Below the pieces are notes generated by a model. It ran no database searches. It was given only the letters and a program-made list of their open reading frames with translations, and was not told the origin of the DNA. Shown here in pieces: positions 1-8,988 of a DNA stretch of 64,000 nt (positions are counted from its first letter, which is position 1; every line of letters starts with the position of its first letter). Source of the stretch: Paenibacillus sp. HB172176 (GTDB taxonomy: Bacteria > Bacillota > Bacilli > Paenibacillales > Paenibacillaceae). Made by a program: the position numbers and the translations under genes. Location of the stretch: assembly GCF_011947265.1 (NCBI RefSeq), contig NZ_JAATHD010000001.1, positions 1 to 64,000 of the forward strand, given 5' to 3'.

Positions 1-152
1 TAAGCGCTGAAAGCATCTAAGCGTGAAGCCCCCCTCAAGATGAGATTTCCCAGTATGTAAGACCCCTTGAAGACGACGAGGTTGATAGGTTCGAGGTGGA
101 AGCGCGGCAACGTGTGGAGCTGACGAATACTAATCGGTCGAGGGCTTATCCT
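1..152 (+). rRNA. 23S rRNA, 3' end (partial)
   Basis: The window opens inside a large-subunit rRNA gene. The segment ending near 147 (ACTAATCGGTCGAGG) is the conserved 3' terminus of bacterial 23S rRNA, and nearby positions match the expected end helix. The 5' part lies outside the window. The exact mature 3' end, near 150, is estimated from the family. Confidence 0.95.
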
Positions 153-405
153 AAAAGTACCCCACAAAGTGAAGCGTAGGCTTCGAGGAGTATTCCGAAA
201 CCTTTGCGGGGGCCCCGAAACCATTCGGGAAATTAGCTAGAGCAAGCAGCATTACTTTCGTATCCAGTTTTCAAGGCGCAAAGCTTTGTTATCCATGATG
301 GACAAGCTTCATCTGGAGACGGATTTGCACATGACATATGGCTATGTCATTACTTGACCTTGCGAGTGACCCCGAGCGCCGCAAGAGACAAAATCGGGGA
401 CATGT
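153..405. other. 23S-tRNA spacer without a 5S rRNA gene
   Basis: About 250 bases separate the 23S end from tRNA-Met. None of the conserved 5S blocks is visible on either strand. The stretch holds a TATCCAGTTTTCAAGG motif, of the kind found in rRNA spacers of Bacillales (246 onward region), and an imperfect ATGACATA/TATGTCAT inverted repeat near 331-350. The cluster is probably co-transcribed with the rRNA. Confidence 0.6.
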
Positions 406-482
406 GGCGGTGTAGCTCAGCTGGCTAGAGCGTACGGTTCATACCCGTGAGGTCGGGGGTTCGATCCCCTTCGCCGCTACCA
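406..482 (+). tRNA. tRNA-Met (CAT), elongator type
   Basis: A full cloverleaf: acceptor GGCGGTG pairs with CGCCGCT, the T-loop is GGTTCGATCC and CCA is encoded. The anticodon loop is TTCATAC. It has a paired 1-72 position, unlike initiator tRNA, so it reads internal Met codons. A tRNA-Ile2 carrying a modified CAU anticodon is the alternative. Confidence 0.9.
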
Positions 483-485
483 TAT

Positions 486-561
486 GGAGGATTAGCTCAG
501 CTGGGAGAGCATCTGCCTTACAAGCAGAGGGTCGGCGGTTCGATCCCGTCATCCTCCACCA
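486..561 (+). tRNA. tRNA-Val (TAC)
   Basis: Acceptor GGAGGAT pairs with ATCCTCC, CCA is encoded, and the anticodon stem TCTGC/GCAGA encloses CTTACAA. It lies three bases after tRNA-Met in the same cluster. Confidence 0.95.
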
Positions 562-573
562 TCAATACAACTC

Positions 574-650
574 GGAGCTGTGGTGTAGAGGCCTAACATG
601 CCTGCCTGTCACGCAGGAGACCGCGGGTTCGAATCCCGTCAGCTCCGCCA
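574..650 (+). tRNA. tRNA-Asp (GTC)
   Basis: Acceptor GGAGCTG pairs with CAGCTCC, discriminator G, CCA encoded. The anticodon stem CCTGC/GCAGG encloses CTGTCAC. Confidence 0.95.
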
Positions 651-731
651 TATTTTCCCCATAAGTGAAGAAGTCCTTAAAAAGCATTTCCGAATCATTT
701 CGGTTAACCCGCTTGCAGGACAACACAGCTA

Positions 732-807
<76 letters not shown>

Positions 808-844
808 TTGATTTCTTCATTCAGGACAATGAAGAAACGATTAT

Positions 845-928
845 GGAGGATTAGCGAAGTGGCCAAACGCGGGAGACTGTAAATCTCTTCCTTCGGGTTC
901 GGTGGTTCAAATCCATCATCCTCCACCA
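845..928 (+). tRNA. tRNA-Tyr (GTA)
   Basis: At 84 nt it is a class II tRNA with a long variable arm (TCTTCCTTCGGGTTCGG region). Acceptor GGAGGAT pairs with ATCCTCC, and the anticodon is GTA in CTGTAAA. Confidence 0.95.
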
Positions 929-941
929 CTTATTTCTTTAA

Positions 942-1017
942 GAGCCATTAGCTCAGTTGGTAGAGCACCTGACTTTTAATCAGGGTGTCGAAGGTTCGAG
1001 TCCTTCATGGCTCACCA
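942..1017 (+). tRNA. tRNA-Lys (TTT)
   Basis: Acceptor GAGCCAT pairs with ATGGCTC, CCA encoded, anticodon stem CCTGA/TCAGG around CTTTTAA. It is the last tRNA of the cluster and lies directly before the terminator. Confidence 0.95.
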
Positions 1018-1039
1018 GTTTTTTATCTGAATCGACCAA

Positions 1040-1062
1040 GAGAGGCAAAGCCTCTCTTTTTT
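1040..1062 (+). terminator. Terminator of the rRNA-tRNA cluster
   Basis: GAGAGGC / GCCTCTC stem with an AAA loop followed by six T. It closes the rrn-tRNA transcription unit. Confidence 0.9.
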
Positions 1063-1490
1063 GTTATAGTATTTATAAAATTTCGATGGGAATGCTTGCG
1101 ACTGTAACAGAGATTTTCGAGGCCCTCTAGCTGGTTTTAAAGGACATCCGCGACCGTTACGCGACGATATCCACGATTTTCAGAATGTAAGGGTCGCATT
1201 TGACCGTTAGCGTTAGAAATTAGGGTTGAAACCCCTCAATTACTCTTTTTAACGGTCATCCGCGATCGTTAAAATACCCGTTAGGCGTGATTATGGCTTC
1301 TTACGGTCAATTGTGACCGTTACGCTACACGCCTTGGTCAAATGGCCACGCGCTCATGGATCCACAATGAATCGGCAGCCTCCAAAAATTCCATTAGTAT
1401 AGGTTGCTGCATTCAAGGACGCGTAAGGCGTCTTTCTCCATTGTTATTTCATTTTGTTGTTCATTCAATAATTTCGTAGAATTAGCGGAA
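1063..1490. repeat. Gene-free region with dispersed GACCGTTA repeats
   Basis: No credible gene. A short motif, GACCGTTA(C/G)(G/C), recurs at 1152-1162, 1202-1212 and 1315-1325. It also appears in inverted form at 1250-1258 and 1303-1309. Two copies form inverted repeats: ACGGTCA/TGACCGT at 1303-1320, and TAACGGTC/GATCGTTA around 1250-1270. Function is unknown; see the finding. Confidence 0.6.
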
Positions 1491-2039
1491 TCAACCCCTG
1501 ATTCTTAACTCATCTTCAAGCTCCTCGATTGCGGAAAGCATACGGTTCTGGAGCTCTTCCTGAATTTCGAATTGCGTTTCGCTTGAACCGTCTTGCATGC
1601 GAATAACTTGATCATCTGTTGCATAAATGCTCCGCACATAGTGTCTTGCGCCCATGGAGGATAAGACGGGTTTGAGCGAGTAATCGATGGATAACAGATG
1701 GGCAAGGGTGCCGCCGATAAAGAGGGGCATTATGAATTTGCCCTCGAATCCTTTTTGAGGAAGCAAGTCGATGTATGCTTTCAGTACTCCCGTGAAAGAG
1801 GCTTTATAAACCGGACTTGCGATAATGACGCCTACTGCTTCCTCTACTAGCTTATTAGCAGCGACGATCGACGCGCTTCCGAAACGAGAATGAATCAAAT
1901 CCTCTGCCGGCAAACTAACGATTGTTATCGTTTTTGTGGAAAGTCCCCGTTTCTCCAAATCCTTGCGTACAAAATCAATCATGCCATTCAAGCGGGATGT
2001 CGCATTAGGACTTCCTGATATAATTACAATTTTAGACAT
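1491..2039 (-). CDS. NADPH-dependent FMN reductase (SsuE/flavodoxin-like)
   Basis: Predicted 182-residue flavodoxin-fold reductase that would use NAD(P)H to reduce FMN in the cytoplasm. Residues 8-12 (SGSPN) form the phosphate-binding loop and residues 75-78 (SPVY) the flavin-contacting loop typical of the NADPH_dep_FMN_red family. The ATG at 2039 is chosen because a strong AAGGGGGT lies about 8 bases upstream; longer in-frame starts lack a ribosome binding site at proper spacing. It is divergent from the PucR-type regulator. SsuE-type proteins feed sulfonate monooxygenases, but no ssuD or transporter is nearby, so the partner is unknown. Confidence 0.85.
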   Translation of the reverse strand: MSKIVIISGSPNATSRLNGMIDFVRKDLEKRGLSTKTITIVSLPAEDLIHSRFGSASIVAANKLVEEAVGVIIASPVYKASFTGVLKAYIDLLPQKGFEGKFIMPLFIGGTLAHLLSIDYSLKPVLSSMGARHYVRSIYATDDQVIRMQDGSSETQFEIQEELQNRMLSAIEELEDELRIRG

Positions 2040-2165
2040 GAACATTACCCCCTTAAAAATGCAAATGAATTTACAAGCCCTGTGAATTATGGATTTAGCA
2101 ATCTTTGGAGTAGCGTACCATGTACAGCATACCAGGTCAAATTGCTGAATTAAGCCGGATTGTAT

Positions 2166-2173
2166 GGTACAAT
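2166..2173 (+). promoter_or_regulatory. Extended -10 promoter candidate for the PucR-type gene
   Basis: TGGTACAAT carries an extended -10 (TGn) element 40 bases before the start codon at 2214. No good -35 hexamer is visible. The 2040-2213 gap is shared with the divergent reductase. Confidence 0.4.
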
Positions 2174-2213
2174 GTCCACAAAAATGCTTTTTCATGGAGA
2201 GTGGAGACGACAG

Positions 2214-3356
2214 ATGAGCAAGACAGATTGGTTAAAGCCGCTTGAGCAAATTTTGAATTATCCGACGCGAATTAGCATTATTCATGAAGAGGAATGGATA
2301 CAAAGTATTAGCGAAGCTGAAATGAGATCCGTCGCTAACGTCGGAGGCGATAAGCCTAAGCCAGGTGAAAGAGTTGAGGGCAGCGAAGGAACATGGTTTG
2401 TTGCAGAAACGAACGAAGAGGAACTGACTATATTATATGTGGAACAGAAGCAGCTAAGCGAATTGGAAAAAGAGCTCATCAGTTGGACTCTGAAAAATTT
2501 CGATCATAATAAGGAAGAAAAACGAGAAGAAAACCAAACGGAATCGGAGAAATTCGCTCAAAAGCTAAGTGTATGGATTCAAAAACAGCTGGAGGCGGAC
2601 GAGCCGAATTATTCATTGCCGGATTCCTTGGCTGTGGGCAGCCGATTATATCACGAGATGATTCCATTCTTGCTCGTAACCGAGCAATCCGGATCGAAGA
2701 AAGCGGCATATACAGAACTGGAGAAGCTGCTTCGATCCTTCCTTTCGGATGATATTCTGCTCATTCCGCTTAAGAGCCAGGAATGGCTAATATGGGGGCC
2801 ATTGTCCCTGCTTAAGGATGAAGAATTGGATGGATATGATTACTCCGAGGAAGAATCGTTGGAGGAGAGCCTGGCCTCGATTGCTTCCGGTCTTCACGAG
2901 ATGTTGACAAGCGAATGGATTGGAGAATGCCATCTTGCTGTCACCCACCCGGTATCTCCTTCTCAAAGTATGATAGAGACGCTCATTACGCTTCGCGAAA
3001 CGGTTAGTTTGGGACGGAAGTTCCATATCGGCACGAATATTCATTTGCCTTGGCTTATGCAACTGGAGCGTCTGCTGAATGCAATACCGGAGACGCAGAG
3101 AGCGAAATATTTGGAGCAATCCTTAAAAAGGACGGATCTTTTTGTCGAGCCGGAAATGCTGGCGACACTCGAAACATTCTTTTCATTGGACTGCAATGTA
3201 AGCGAAACCGCGAAAAAACTTTATATCCACCGAAATACGCTGCTGTATCGACTCGATAAACTGAAGCAGGAAACGGGACTTGACGTAAGACTGTTCCGGG
3301 ATGCCGTGCTTATGAAGATCATATTGCTATTGTACAAAGTTACGAAAAGAAATTAG
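2214..3356 (+). CDS. PucR/CdaR-family transcriptional regulator
   Basis: A 380-residue protein with a C-terminal PucR-type helix-turn-helix: the last about 60 residues contain SETAKKLYIHRNTLLYRLDK, the hallmark of the HTH_30 / CdaR family. The middle part resembles a GGDEF-derived sensing domain of that family, but no ligand can be read from the sequence. The start is the ATG preceded by GTGGAGAC at 7 bases, because the longer frame upstream has no ribosome binding site. It sits directly upstream of an MsmX-type sugar ABC ATPase, so a role in sugar or carbon-source control is a reasonable inference. Confidence 0.8.
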   Translation: MSKTDWLKPLEQILNYPTRISIIHEEEWIQSISEAEMRSVANVGGDKPKPGERVEGSEGTWFVAETNEEELTILYVEQKQLSELEKELISWTLKNFDHNKEEKREENQTESEKFAQKLSVWIQKQLEADEPNYSLPDSLAVGSRLYHEMIPFLLVTEQSGSKKAAYTELEKLLRSFLSDDILLIPLKSQEWLIWGPLSLLKDEELDGYDYSEEESLEESLASIASGLHEMLTSEWIGECHLAVTHPVSPSQSMIETLITLRETVSLGRKFHIGTNIHLPWLMQLERLLNAIPETQRAKYLEQSLKRTDLFVEPEMLATLETFFSLDCNVSETAKKLYIHRNTLLYRLDKLKQETGLDVRLFRDAVLMKIILLLYKVTKRN

Positions 3357-3445
3357 TTTTTTTGTAAAGTATGTGCATAGTCATACATCTCGAGGTGGGA
3401 TAAGATAGATGCATAACGAAATTTCTTTTCTAGGGGGAAAATATT

Positions 3446-4567
3446 ATGGCAGGCGTACGCTTGGAAGGCATTTACAAGAAGTATCCAGGATCTGAAAAAG
3501 CATCGGTAACAGACGTTAACTTAGATATTAAGGATAAAGAGTTTCTGGTGTTGGTTGGTCCTTCCGGTTGCGGAAAATCAACGACTCTTCGTATGATCGC
3601 AGGTCTTGAAGAAATTACCGACGGTAAATTGTTCATTGGCGATCGTCTTGTTAATGATGTTGCTCCTAAAGATCGCGATATCGCGATGGTATTCCAATCC
3701 TACGCTTTGTATCCGCATATGAACGTGTATCAGAACATGGCGTTTGGACTTAAACTTCGTAAATTCAAAAAAGCAGACATCGACAAGCGTGTTCGCGAGG
3801 CTGCTAAAATTCTAGATATCGAGCATTTGCTTGACCGTAAGCCAAAAGCACTTTCCGGCGGTCAACGTCAGCGTGTTGCCTTGGGCCGCGCGATTGTACG
3901 TGAACCGCAAGTATTCTTGATGGATGAGCCGCTTTCCAACCTTGATGCCAAGCTTCGCGGTCAGATGCGTGCGGAAATCAGCAAACTGACCAAGCGTCTT
4001 GAAACAACAACGATCTATGTAACGCATGACCAAATCGAGGCTATGACAATGGGCGATCGCATCGTTGTTATGAAGGATGGTTTCATTCAGCAAACAGCTT
4101 CGCCAGAAGAACTGTATAATCACCCGGTTAATATCTTCGTTGCAGGATTTATCGGCGCCCCATCGATGAACTTTATTTCCGGTTCGTTGTCTGAGCAAAA
4201 CGGTGTTGTTCGTTTCAAAGCTTCCGGCGTAGACGTTCTAGTTCCTGACGGCAAAGCATCCACACTGCGCGCACAAGGCTATATCGGCAAAGAGGTTATC
4301 CTCGGCGTGCGTCCAGAGGACATTCATGAAGAGCCAGTATTCCTGGAAGCTTCTCCGCAAACAGCAGTTAACGCAAACGTTGACGTAGCTGAGAACCTGG
4401 GTCATGAAATGTACCTCTACCTGAACGGTATCGGTTCCGACACAGTCATCGCTCGCGTAGACGGACGTTCGACAATCCGTGACGGTTCGAGCGTGAAGCT
4501 TGCCCTTGACATGAACAAGGTTCACCTGTTCGACAAGGAAACTGAGCTTAACATCTTCGAAGCTTAA
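3446..4567 (+). CDS. msmX: Multi-sugar ABC transporter ATP-binding protein (MsmX/UgpC family)
   Basis: A 373-residue ATPase that powers carbohydrate ABC importers from the cytoplasmic face. Walker A is at residues 38-46 (GPSGCGKST), signature LSGGQ at 136-140, Walker B FLMDEP at 157-162 and switch His at 194; the C-terminal about 130 residues form the OB-type MalK/UgpC regulatory domain. No permease or binding protein is adjacent, which fits an MsmX-type ATPase shared by several importers. The start has AGGGGGAAA about 8 bases upstream. Its own terminator follows at 4584. Confidence 0.93.
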   Translation: MAGVRLEGIYKKYPGSEKASVTDVNLDIKDKEFLVLVGPSGCGKSTTLRMIAGLEEITDGKLFIGDRLVNDVAPKDRDIAMVFQSYALYPHMNVYQNMAFGLKLRKFKKADIDKRVREAAKILDIEHLLDRKPKALSGGQRQRVALGRAIVREPQVFLMDEPLSNLDAKLRGQMRAEISKLTKRLETTTIYVTHDQIEAMTMGDRIVVMKDGFIQQTASPEELYNHPVNIFVAGFIGAPSMNFISGSLSEQNGVVRFKASGVDVLVPDGKASTLRAQGYIGKEVILGVRPEDIHEEPVFLEASPQTAVNANVDVAENLGHEMYLYLNGIGSDTVIARVDGRSTIRDGSSVKLALDMNKVHLFDKETELNIFEA

Positions 4568-4583
4568 TACTTTTAATATGATC

Positions 4584-4616
4584 AAGGGCTTCCGGATTTT
4601 CCGGGGGCTCTTTTTT
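4584..4616 (+). terminator. Terminator after msmX
   Basis: An 11-bp stem with G-T pairs (AGGGCTTCCGG with CCGGGGGCTCT) and a TTTTTT tail. Confidence 0.85.
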
Positions 4617-4668
4617 CGTTTTTCAATTTTGAACTATACCGGGTTTTGAGAAAAGTCGAAAATGAGTA

Positions 4669-4695
4669 AAACCGTTTAAAGACTTGGGGCGTCTA
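4669..4695 (+). promoter_or_regulatory. ECF-type promoter (AAACC-N16-CGTCTA)
   Basis: AAACC at 4669-4673 and CGTCTA at 4690-4695 are separated by 16 bases. This is the -35/-10 pattern used by Bacillus ECF sigma factors of the SigM/SigV/SigW type. It lies about 60 bases before the sigma gene and suggests autoregulation. Confidence 0.6.
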
Positions 4696-4753
4696 ATCCT
4701 TGATAAAGTACATGCAACAAGTTGGAGTGAGTGTTCGGGCTAGGAGGGAAGGG

Positions 4754-5350
4754 ATGGATCAGGATGAAAGGAATAAACTGGAGAAGGACAAAGAGGAATG
4801 GACCAGAGCAGCGCTGAAAGGCGATGACGATGCGTTATTGAAGCGAATCGAATGCGATAAGAGCAAGATGTTCGGCATTGCGTTCTCTTACATGCGAAAT
4901 GAAGAAGATGCTCTTGAAGCGATACAAGAGACGGTAAGCCGAGTTTGGCTGAAAAGAAAGTCGCTGCGGGATGCAAGGTTGTTTACAACCTGGATGATTC
5001 GTATTTTAATTCATATTTGTATGGATGAGCGAAAGAAGAGAAAAAAAGAGCTTCCTATGGCCGAAGTAGTGTGGAATAGCAATACAAGTGAACCGGATGT
5101 CGTCGCCTCCCTTCATATGAAAGATCAGGTTGCGAAGCTCGAGCCGAAATACCGAATGGTTATCGTGCTTAAATATTATCGGGATATGACCATCACGGAA
5201 ATAGCGGAATTGCTTGAAAAGCCAAACGGGACGATTAGAACCTGGCTGCATCAAGGATTGAAAAGATTAAGAAAAGGGTTGGGTGCTGGAGAGGAGGCTG
5301 GAGGAAATGGACGAAAGGTTGAAGAGGGATGGCGAGAGCAATTGGACTGA
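4754..5350 (+). CDS. ECF-type RNA polymerase sigma factor
   Basis: A 198-residue group 4 sigma factor. Region 2 (about residues 40-95) contains SYMRNEEDALEAIQE and the basic DERKKRKK stretch; region 4 (about 135-185) contains the HTH MTITEIAELLEKPNGTIRTW for -35 recognition. The start ATG follows TAGGAGG at 6 bases; an earlier in-frame ATG lacks one. It overlaps the anti-sigma gene by 44 bases, so they are translationally coupled. An ECF-type promoter upstream suggests it activates itself. The inducing signal is unknown; SigV/SigI-like envelope stress is only a guess. Confidence 0.9.
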   Translation: MDQDERNKLEKDKEEWTRAALKGDDDALLKRIECDKSKMFGIAFSYMRNEEDALEAIQETVSRVWLKRKSLRDARLFTTWMIRILIHICMDERKKRKKELPMAEVVWNSNTSEPDVVASLHMKDQVAKLEPKYRMVIVLKYYRDMTITEIAELLEKPNGTIRTWLHQGLKRLRKGLGAGEEAGGNGRKVEEGWREQLD

Positions 5351-6737
5351 GTGTAATGACGACGATAATAGGATAGCTGTTGACGAAGCGCTTAATGAGG
5401 TGATGCAAGCCCTGCAGTTCGATCGAAATGTTATGGAAAATGAAATGGCAGAACATGAAGAGTGGAAGACTGATCAAGCTTTGATAAACGGGGTGAGATC
5501 AGGACGCAAGCAAGCCGTCCGATACAGAAGGAAAAAGGCAGGTCTATGGACCGTTCTAGCAGCGGCAAGCGTGTTCGTTCTTCTTTCGGCATTTGTGCGA
5601 GTTTCTCCTTCCTTTGCCAGCTTTCTTGAAGATATTCCCGGTTTCAGCGGTTATGTGAAGCTGCTTGGTTATGATCAATCTCTCATGGCAGCCATCGACA
5701 ACGAATATTTGATGCCATTAAATCTTTCAGACGAGAGAAATGGTTATAAATTGACGGTGAATGGCCTAATGGCGGATGCGCAAAGAGCGATTATTTTGTA
5801 TAGTGCGGAAGGGCCGGGTATTCAACCAGGTGATAGCTTGACATATAAATTGACGGATGAAAATGGCGAGCGTCTTCAAGCGATGATTGGATCTAATCAT
5901 AATTTTAGAGAAGTAAGTGTCGGGAAAGCAGAGAGTTATCAAGATTATATGGATATTATGATGGGGCAGGATGTGCCAATGCCGAATCAAATTCATTTCC
6001 AGTTAGAGCTTGGTGGAGAAACATTAGCTGTTGATGTGCCAATTGATCAAGAGCAATTTGCGGACAAGACGGAATATGTTTTGCTAAATAAGCAGATTGA
6101 GATTGGAGAACAGCACATTTTGATGAAAGATGTAACCATTACTCCTCTGCAAGTCAGTGTTACCTTCGAAGGTGATGAGGCTAATTCAAGAAGATTGAAT
6201 GACTTTATAAATATGAAGATCGTGGATGACAAGGGTCGCGAGTATACGACTCCTAATGGAATGGGTGGACTCGATTCGGTCATCACAAGAAATTTCCAAA
6301 GCAGCTACTTTCAGAAACCAAGGCATCTTACCTTTGTGGCAGACGGCGCGCTCATATCGGATCGTGACAATAAGCTTGTGATAAACTCCGATACAGGAGA
6401 TATCTTATCGGCGCCAGATTCGAAGATCAAGCTGAATCATGCCGAGAAGAAGTCGGATTATATTGAATTGGAGCTGACATTAGACCAAAGCGACGACCCG
6501 GGAATTGGGAAAAAAATATATACTCTCTTTCAGACTGATAGCACTTTTCATGACGCATCAGGCGAACAATTTGCATTTCTACGATTTGGCGGGACGCAGG
6601 CAGGATTTAGGGCAGGGAGCAGTGAAATCAATTATTTCTATCGGATTCCGAACAAGCCTTATCAACAACCTCTCACGTTTGAGATTGAGGAGTATCCTGG
6701 CTATGTTATGAAAGAGATTAAGGTGGAGATCAAGTAA
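5307..6737 (+). CDS. DUF4179-type membrane-anchored anti-sigma factor
   Basis: A 476-residue protein: a charged cytoplasmic N-terminus (about 75 residues), one transmembrane helix near residues 82-105 (TVLAAASVFVLLSAFV), then a large extracytoplasmic beta-rich domain. This is the architecture of DUF4179 proteins encoded beside ECF sigma factors, which bind the sigma factor at the membrane until a signal arrives. The ATG at 5307 has AGGAGG about 9 bases upstream; a GTG at 5283 is also in frame but has no spaced site. The anti-sigma role comes from family and context. No zinc-binding anti-sigma motif (HxxxCxxC) is present. Confidence 0.8.
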   Translation: MDERLKRDGESNWTECNDDDNRIAVDEALNEVMQALQFDRNVMENEMAEHEEWKTDQALINGVRSGRKQAVRYRRKKAGLWTVLAAASVFVLLSAFVRVSPSFASFLEDIPGFSGYVKLLGYDQSLMAAIDNEYLMPLNLSDERNGYKLTVNGLMADAQRAIILYSAEGPGIQPGDSLTYKLTDENGERLQAMIGSNHNFREVSVGKAESYQDYMDIMMGQDVPMPNQIHFQLELGGETLAVDVPIDQEQFADKTEYVLLNKQIEIGEQHILMKDVTITPLQVSVTFEGDEANSRRLNDFINMKIVDDKGREYTTPNGMGGLDSVITRNFQSSYFQKPRHLTFVADGALISDRDNKLVINSDTGDILSAPDSKIKLNHAEKKSDYIELELTLDQSDDPGIGKKIYTLFQTDSTFHDASGEQFAFLRFGGTQAGFRAGSSEINYFYRIPNKPYQQPLTFEIEEYPGYVMKEIKVEIK

Positions 6738-6776
6738 AAGTTCAAGTAAGTAGATAGTTAATAATAATGTCGGAAT

Positions 6777-6817
6777 AGACGTCGAGCGGCGGGAAACGTT
6801 GCGTTCGGCGTCTTTTT
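6777..6817 (+). terminator. Terminator after the sigma/anti-sigma operon
   Basis: A 12-bp stem, AGACGTCGAGCG with CGTTCGGCGTCT (two G-T pairs), followed by TTTTT. Confidence 0.85.
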
Positions 6818-6894
6818 GCATTACGATGAAGACATTGGAGTTTTTGCTTACAATAACGAAATTAGCGATATCGCGATATAAGGAGGCCAACCCT

Positions 6895-7833
6895 TTGCCA
6901 AAGAAAGTTAAAGTATCAGAGCTCGTGCGGCATTTCCAATTGGAAATTCTGGCGGGAGAGGATGGACTGAAGCGCAATATTACGGTCGATGATCTTTATC
7001 GTCCTGGCCTCGAAATGGCAGGATACTTTCATTATCATCCTACAGAACGTGTACAGCTGCTTGGGAAGACGGAAATTTCATTCATAAGCATGCTCGACAG
7101 CGAAGAGCGCAGGAACAGAATGATAAGGCTGTGCAATGAGGAAACGCCGTGCATCATTCTGACGAGAGGCATGGATGCGCCCAAGGAGCTCTTGGAAGTA
7201 GCGAACGAGAATGAGGTTCCGGTATTGCGCAGCAATGTGGCGACGACGATTCTCTCCAGTCGAATCACGGATTTCCTCGAGCATAAGCTTGCGCCAACTG
7301 CCACGATTCACGGGGTGTTGGTGGATGTCTACGGCGTGGGCATTCTCATTACAGGCGGAAGCGGAATTGGCAAGAGCGAGACGGCGTTGGAGCTTGTGAA
7401 GCGATCGCATCGCCTGGTTGCGGATGACGCAGTGGAGATCCGCCAAACCTCCGATGGTCAACTGCATGGCACTGCTCCCGAGTTGATCCGACATCTCCTG
7501 GAGATTAGAGGCCTCGGCATTATTAATGTAATGACTTTGTTCGGTGCTGGAGCGGTTCGTACACAGAAGCGTATTGGTCTGGTTATCAAGCTGGAAATAT
7601 GGCAGCAGGACAAGCAATACGACCGTCTGGGACTTGATGACGAGACGACGCGCATCATCGATACGGATGTGACACAGGTGACGATCCCGGTAAGACCGGG
7701 CCGCAACCTTGCAGTCATTATTGAAGTGGCCGCGATGAATTTCAGGCTGAAAAACATGGGCTACAACGCTGCGCTTCAGTTCACGAACAAGCTGACAGAA
7801 ACGATTTCGGATGATGCGGATGACTATGATTGA
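6895..7833 (+). CDS. hprK: HPr kinase/phosphorylase
   Basis: A 312-residue bifunctional enzyme that phosphorylates Ser-46 of HPr/Crh with ATP or PPi and also removes the phosphate, setting carbon catabolite control through CcpA. The N-terminal domain spans residues 1-130; the kinase core has the P-loop GGSGIGKS at 154-161 and the HPrK signature [10 protein letters not shown]. The TTG at 6895 is the start because AAGGAGG lies 8 bases upstream and the length then matches Bacillus HprK. It begins the hprK-lgt-ppaX-yvoF order known from B. subtilis. Confidence 0.97.
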   Translation: MPKKVKVSELVRHFQLEILAGEDGLKRNITVDDLYRPGLEMAGYFHYHPTERVQLLGKTEISFISMLDSEERRNRMIRLCNEETPCIILTRGMDAPKELLEVANENEVPVLRSNVATTILSSRITDFLEHKLAPTATIHGVLVDVYGVGILITGGSGIGKSETALELVKRSHRLVADDAVEIRQTSDGQLHGTAPELIRHLLEIRGLGIINVMTLFGAGAVRTQKRIGLVIKLEIWQQDKQYDRLGLDDETTRIIDTDVTQVTIPVRPGRNLAVIIEVAAMNFRLKNMGYNAALQFTNKLTETISDDADDYD

Positions 7834-7885
7834 TTGCATAGATTATGACCAGAAGTTCAAATAAAGAGTTAAGGGGTAGGTCCAT

Positions 7886-8929
7886 TTGATTCAATCGTTA
7901 GCGTTAAATCCAGTCGTATTCGAGCTTGGAAATCTGACGGTGCGCTGGTACGGTATCATACTTGGTTTAGGAGCTTTGATCGGATTGATGCTTGCTATTC
8001 AAGAAGGAAAGAGGTTTGGCATCAAGCCGGATTTCTTCATGGATTTGCTGCTGTTTGGAGCTCCAACGGCGATTATTTGCGCGCGGATTTATTATGTCGC
8101 GTTCAAGTGGGACGAGTATAAGGATCATCCCATCGACATGATCAAAATTTGGGAGGGCGGCATTGCGATCTATGGCGCGATTATCGGCGCGCTCCTATGC
8201 GGCTTCTTCTATGCAAGATACAAGGGCTACAGCTTCCTGCGCATCGTAGATATTTGCGTACCGGGCCTCTTGGCCGGTCAGATGATCGGGCGATGGGGCA
8301 ATTTCATGAATCAGGAGGCATTCGGCGGCACGGTGAGCGAGAGCTTCCTGAGGCATACGCTGCATCTGCCATCTTTTATAGTGGATCAGATGTTTATTGA
8401 TGACGCCTTCCGTCAGCCAACGTTCCTGTATGAATCGATATGGAGCTTGGCAGGCATCCTGATCTTGTTAATCATTAGGCGGCAGAAATTTCTGCGCGCC
8501 GGCGAGTTAACGGCCTGTTATTTCATCTGGTATTCGATTGGCCGGTTCTACATAGAAGCGCTTCGCACGGACAGTCTGGCCTTCATCGGACCGAAATGGC
8601 TGGCAAGCTTCATCAACGCGCTGTGGGCTCCGATGGACACGGTATTCGATCGAGGCTATTTGGATCCATCCTACGGCAATATCCGCATTTCGCAGGCATT
8701 GGCCGTGCTGCTCATTATTGGAGCCATTCTATTCATCGTGCTTCGCCGCGTCAACGGAAAAGCCAATGTCTACTATGCCGATCCGATCGTGACGACGAGG
8801 CCTGAGCGCAATGGCGAAGCAATCGCTGCTTCGCAAGAGGGACAAACCGCTCAGATAGCGGGCGCAGAAGCCTCTGTGGAGAAAACGCCAAGCGGAGAAG
8901 CGGCGGACTTGAATGAGGGAAAACGATAA
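7886..8929 (+). CDS. lgt: Prolipoprotein diacylglyceryl transferase
   Basis: A membrane enzyme that transfers diacylglycerol from phosphatidylglycerol to the lipobox cysteine of prelipoproteins. About seven hydrophobic segments are visible, with the Lgt signature GRWGNFMNQEAFGG. The TTG start has AAGGGGT 8 bases upstream. At 347 residues it is longer than the usual about 270-280; the extra part is a hydrophilic, Ala/Glu-rich C-terminal tail after the last membrane helix (about residues 280-347). It is in an operon with hprK and ppaX. Confidence 0.96.
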   Translation: MIQSLALNPVVFELGNLTVRWYGIILGLGALIGLMLAIQEGKRFGIKPDFFMDLLLFGAPTAIICARIYYVAFKWDEYKDHPIDMIKIWEGGIAIYGAIIGALLCGFFYARYKGYSFLRIVDICVPGLLAGQMIGRWGNFMNQEAFGGTVSESFLRHTLHLPSFIVDQMFIDDAFRQPTFLYESIWSLAGILILLIIRRQKFLRAGELTACYFIWYSIGRFYIEALRTDSLAFIGPKWLASFINALWAPMDTVFDRGYLDPSYGNIRISQALAVLLIIGAILFIVLRRVNGKANVYYADPIVTTRPERNGEAIAASQEGQTAQIAGAEASVEKTPSGEAADLNEGKR

Positions 8930-8988
8930 GGGAATTCGGATTATAAGAAGAAAAAAGATAGCTCAGGGCAGCGGAAGGAAGGCGCGGC

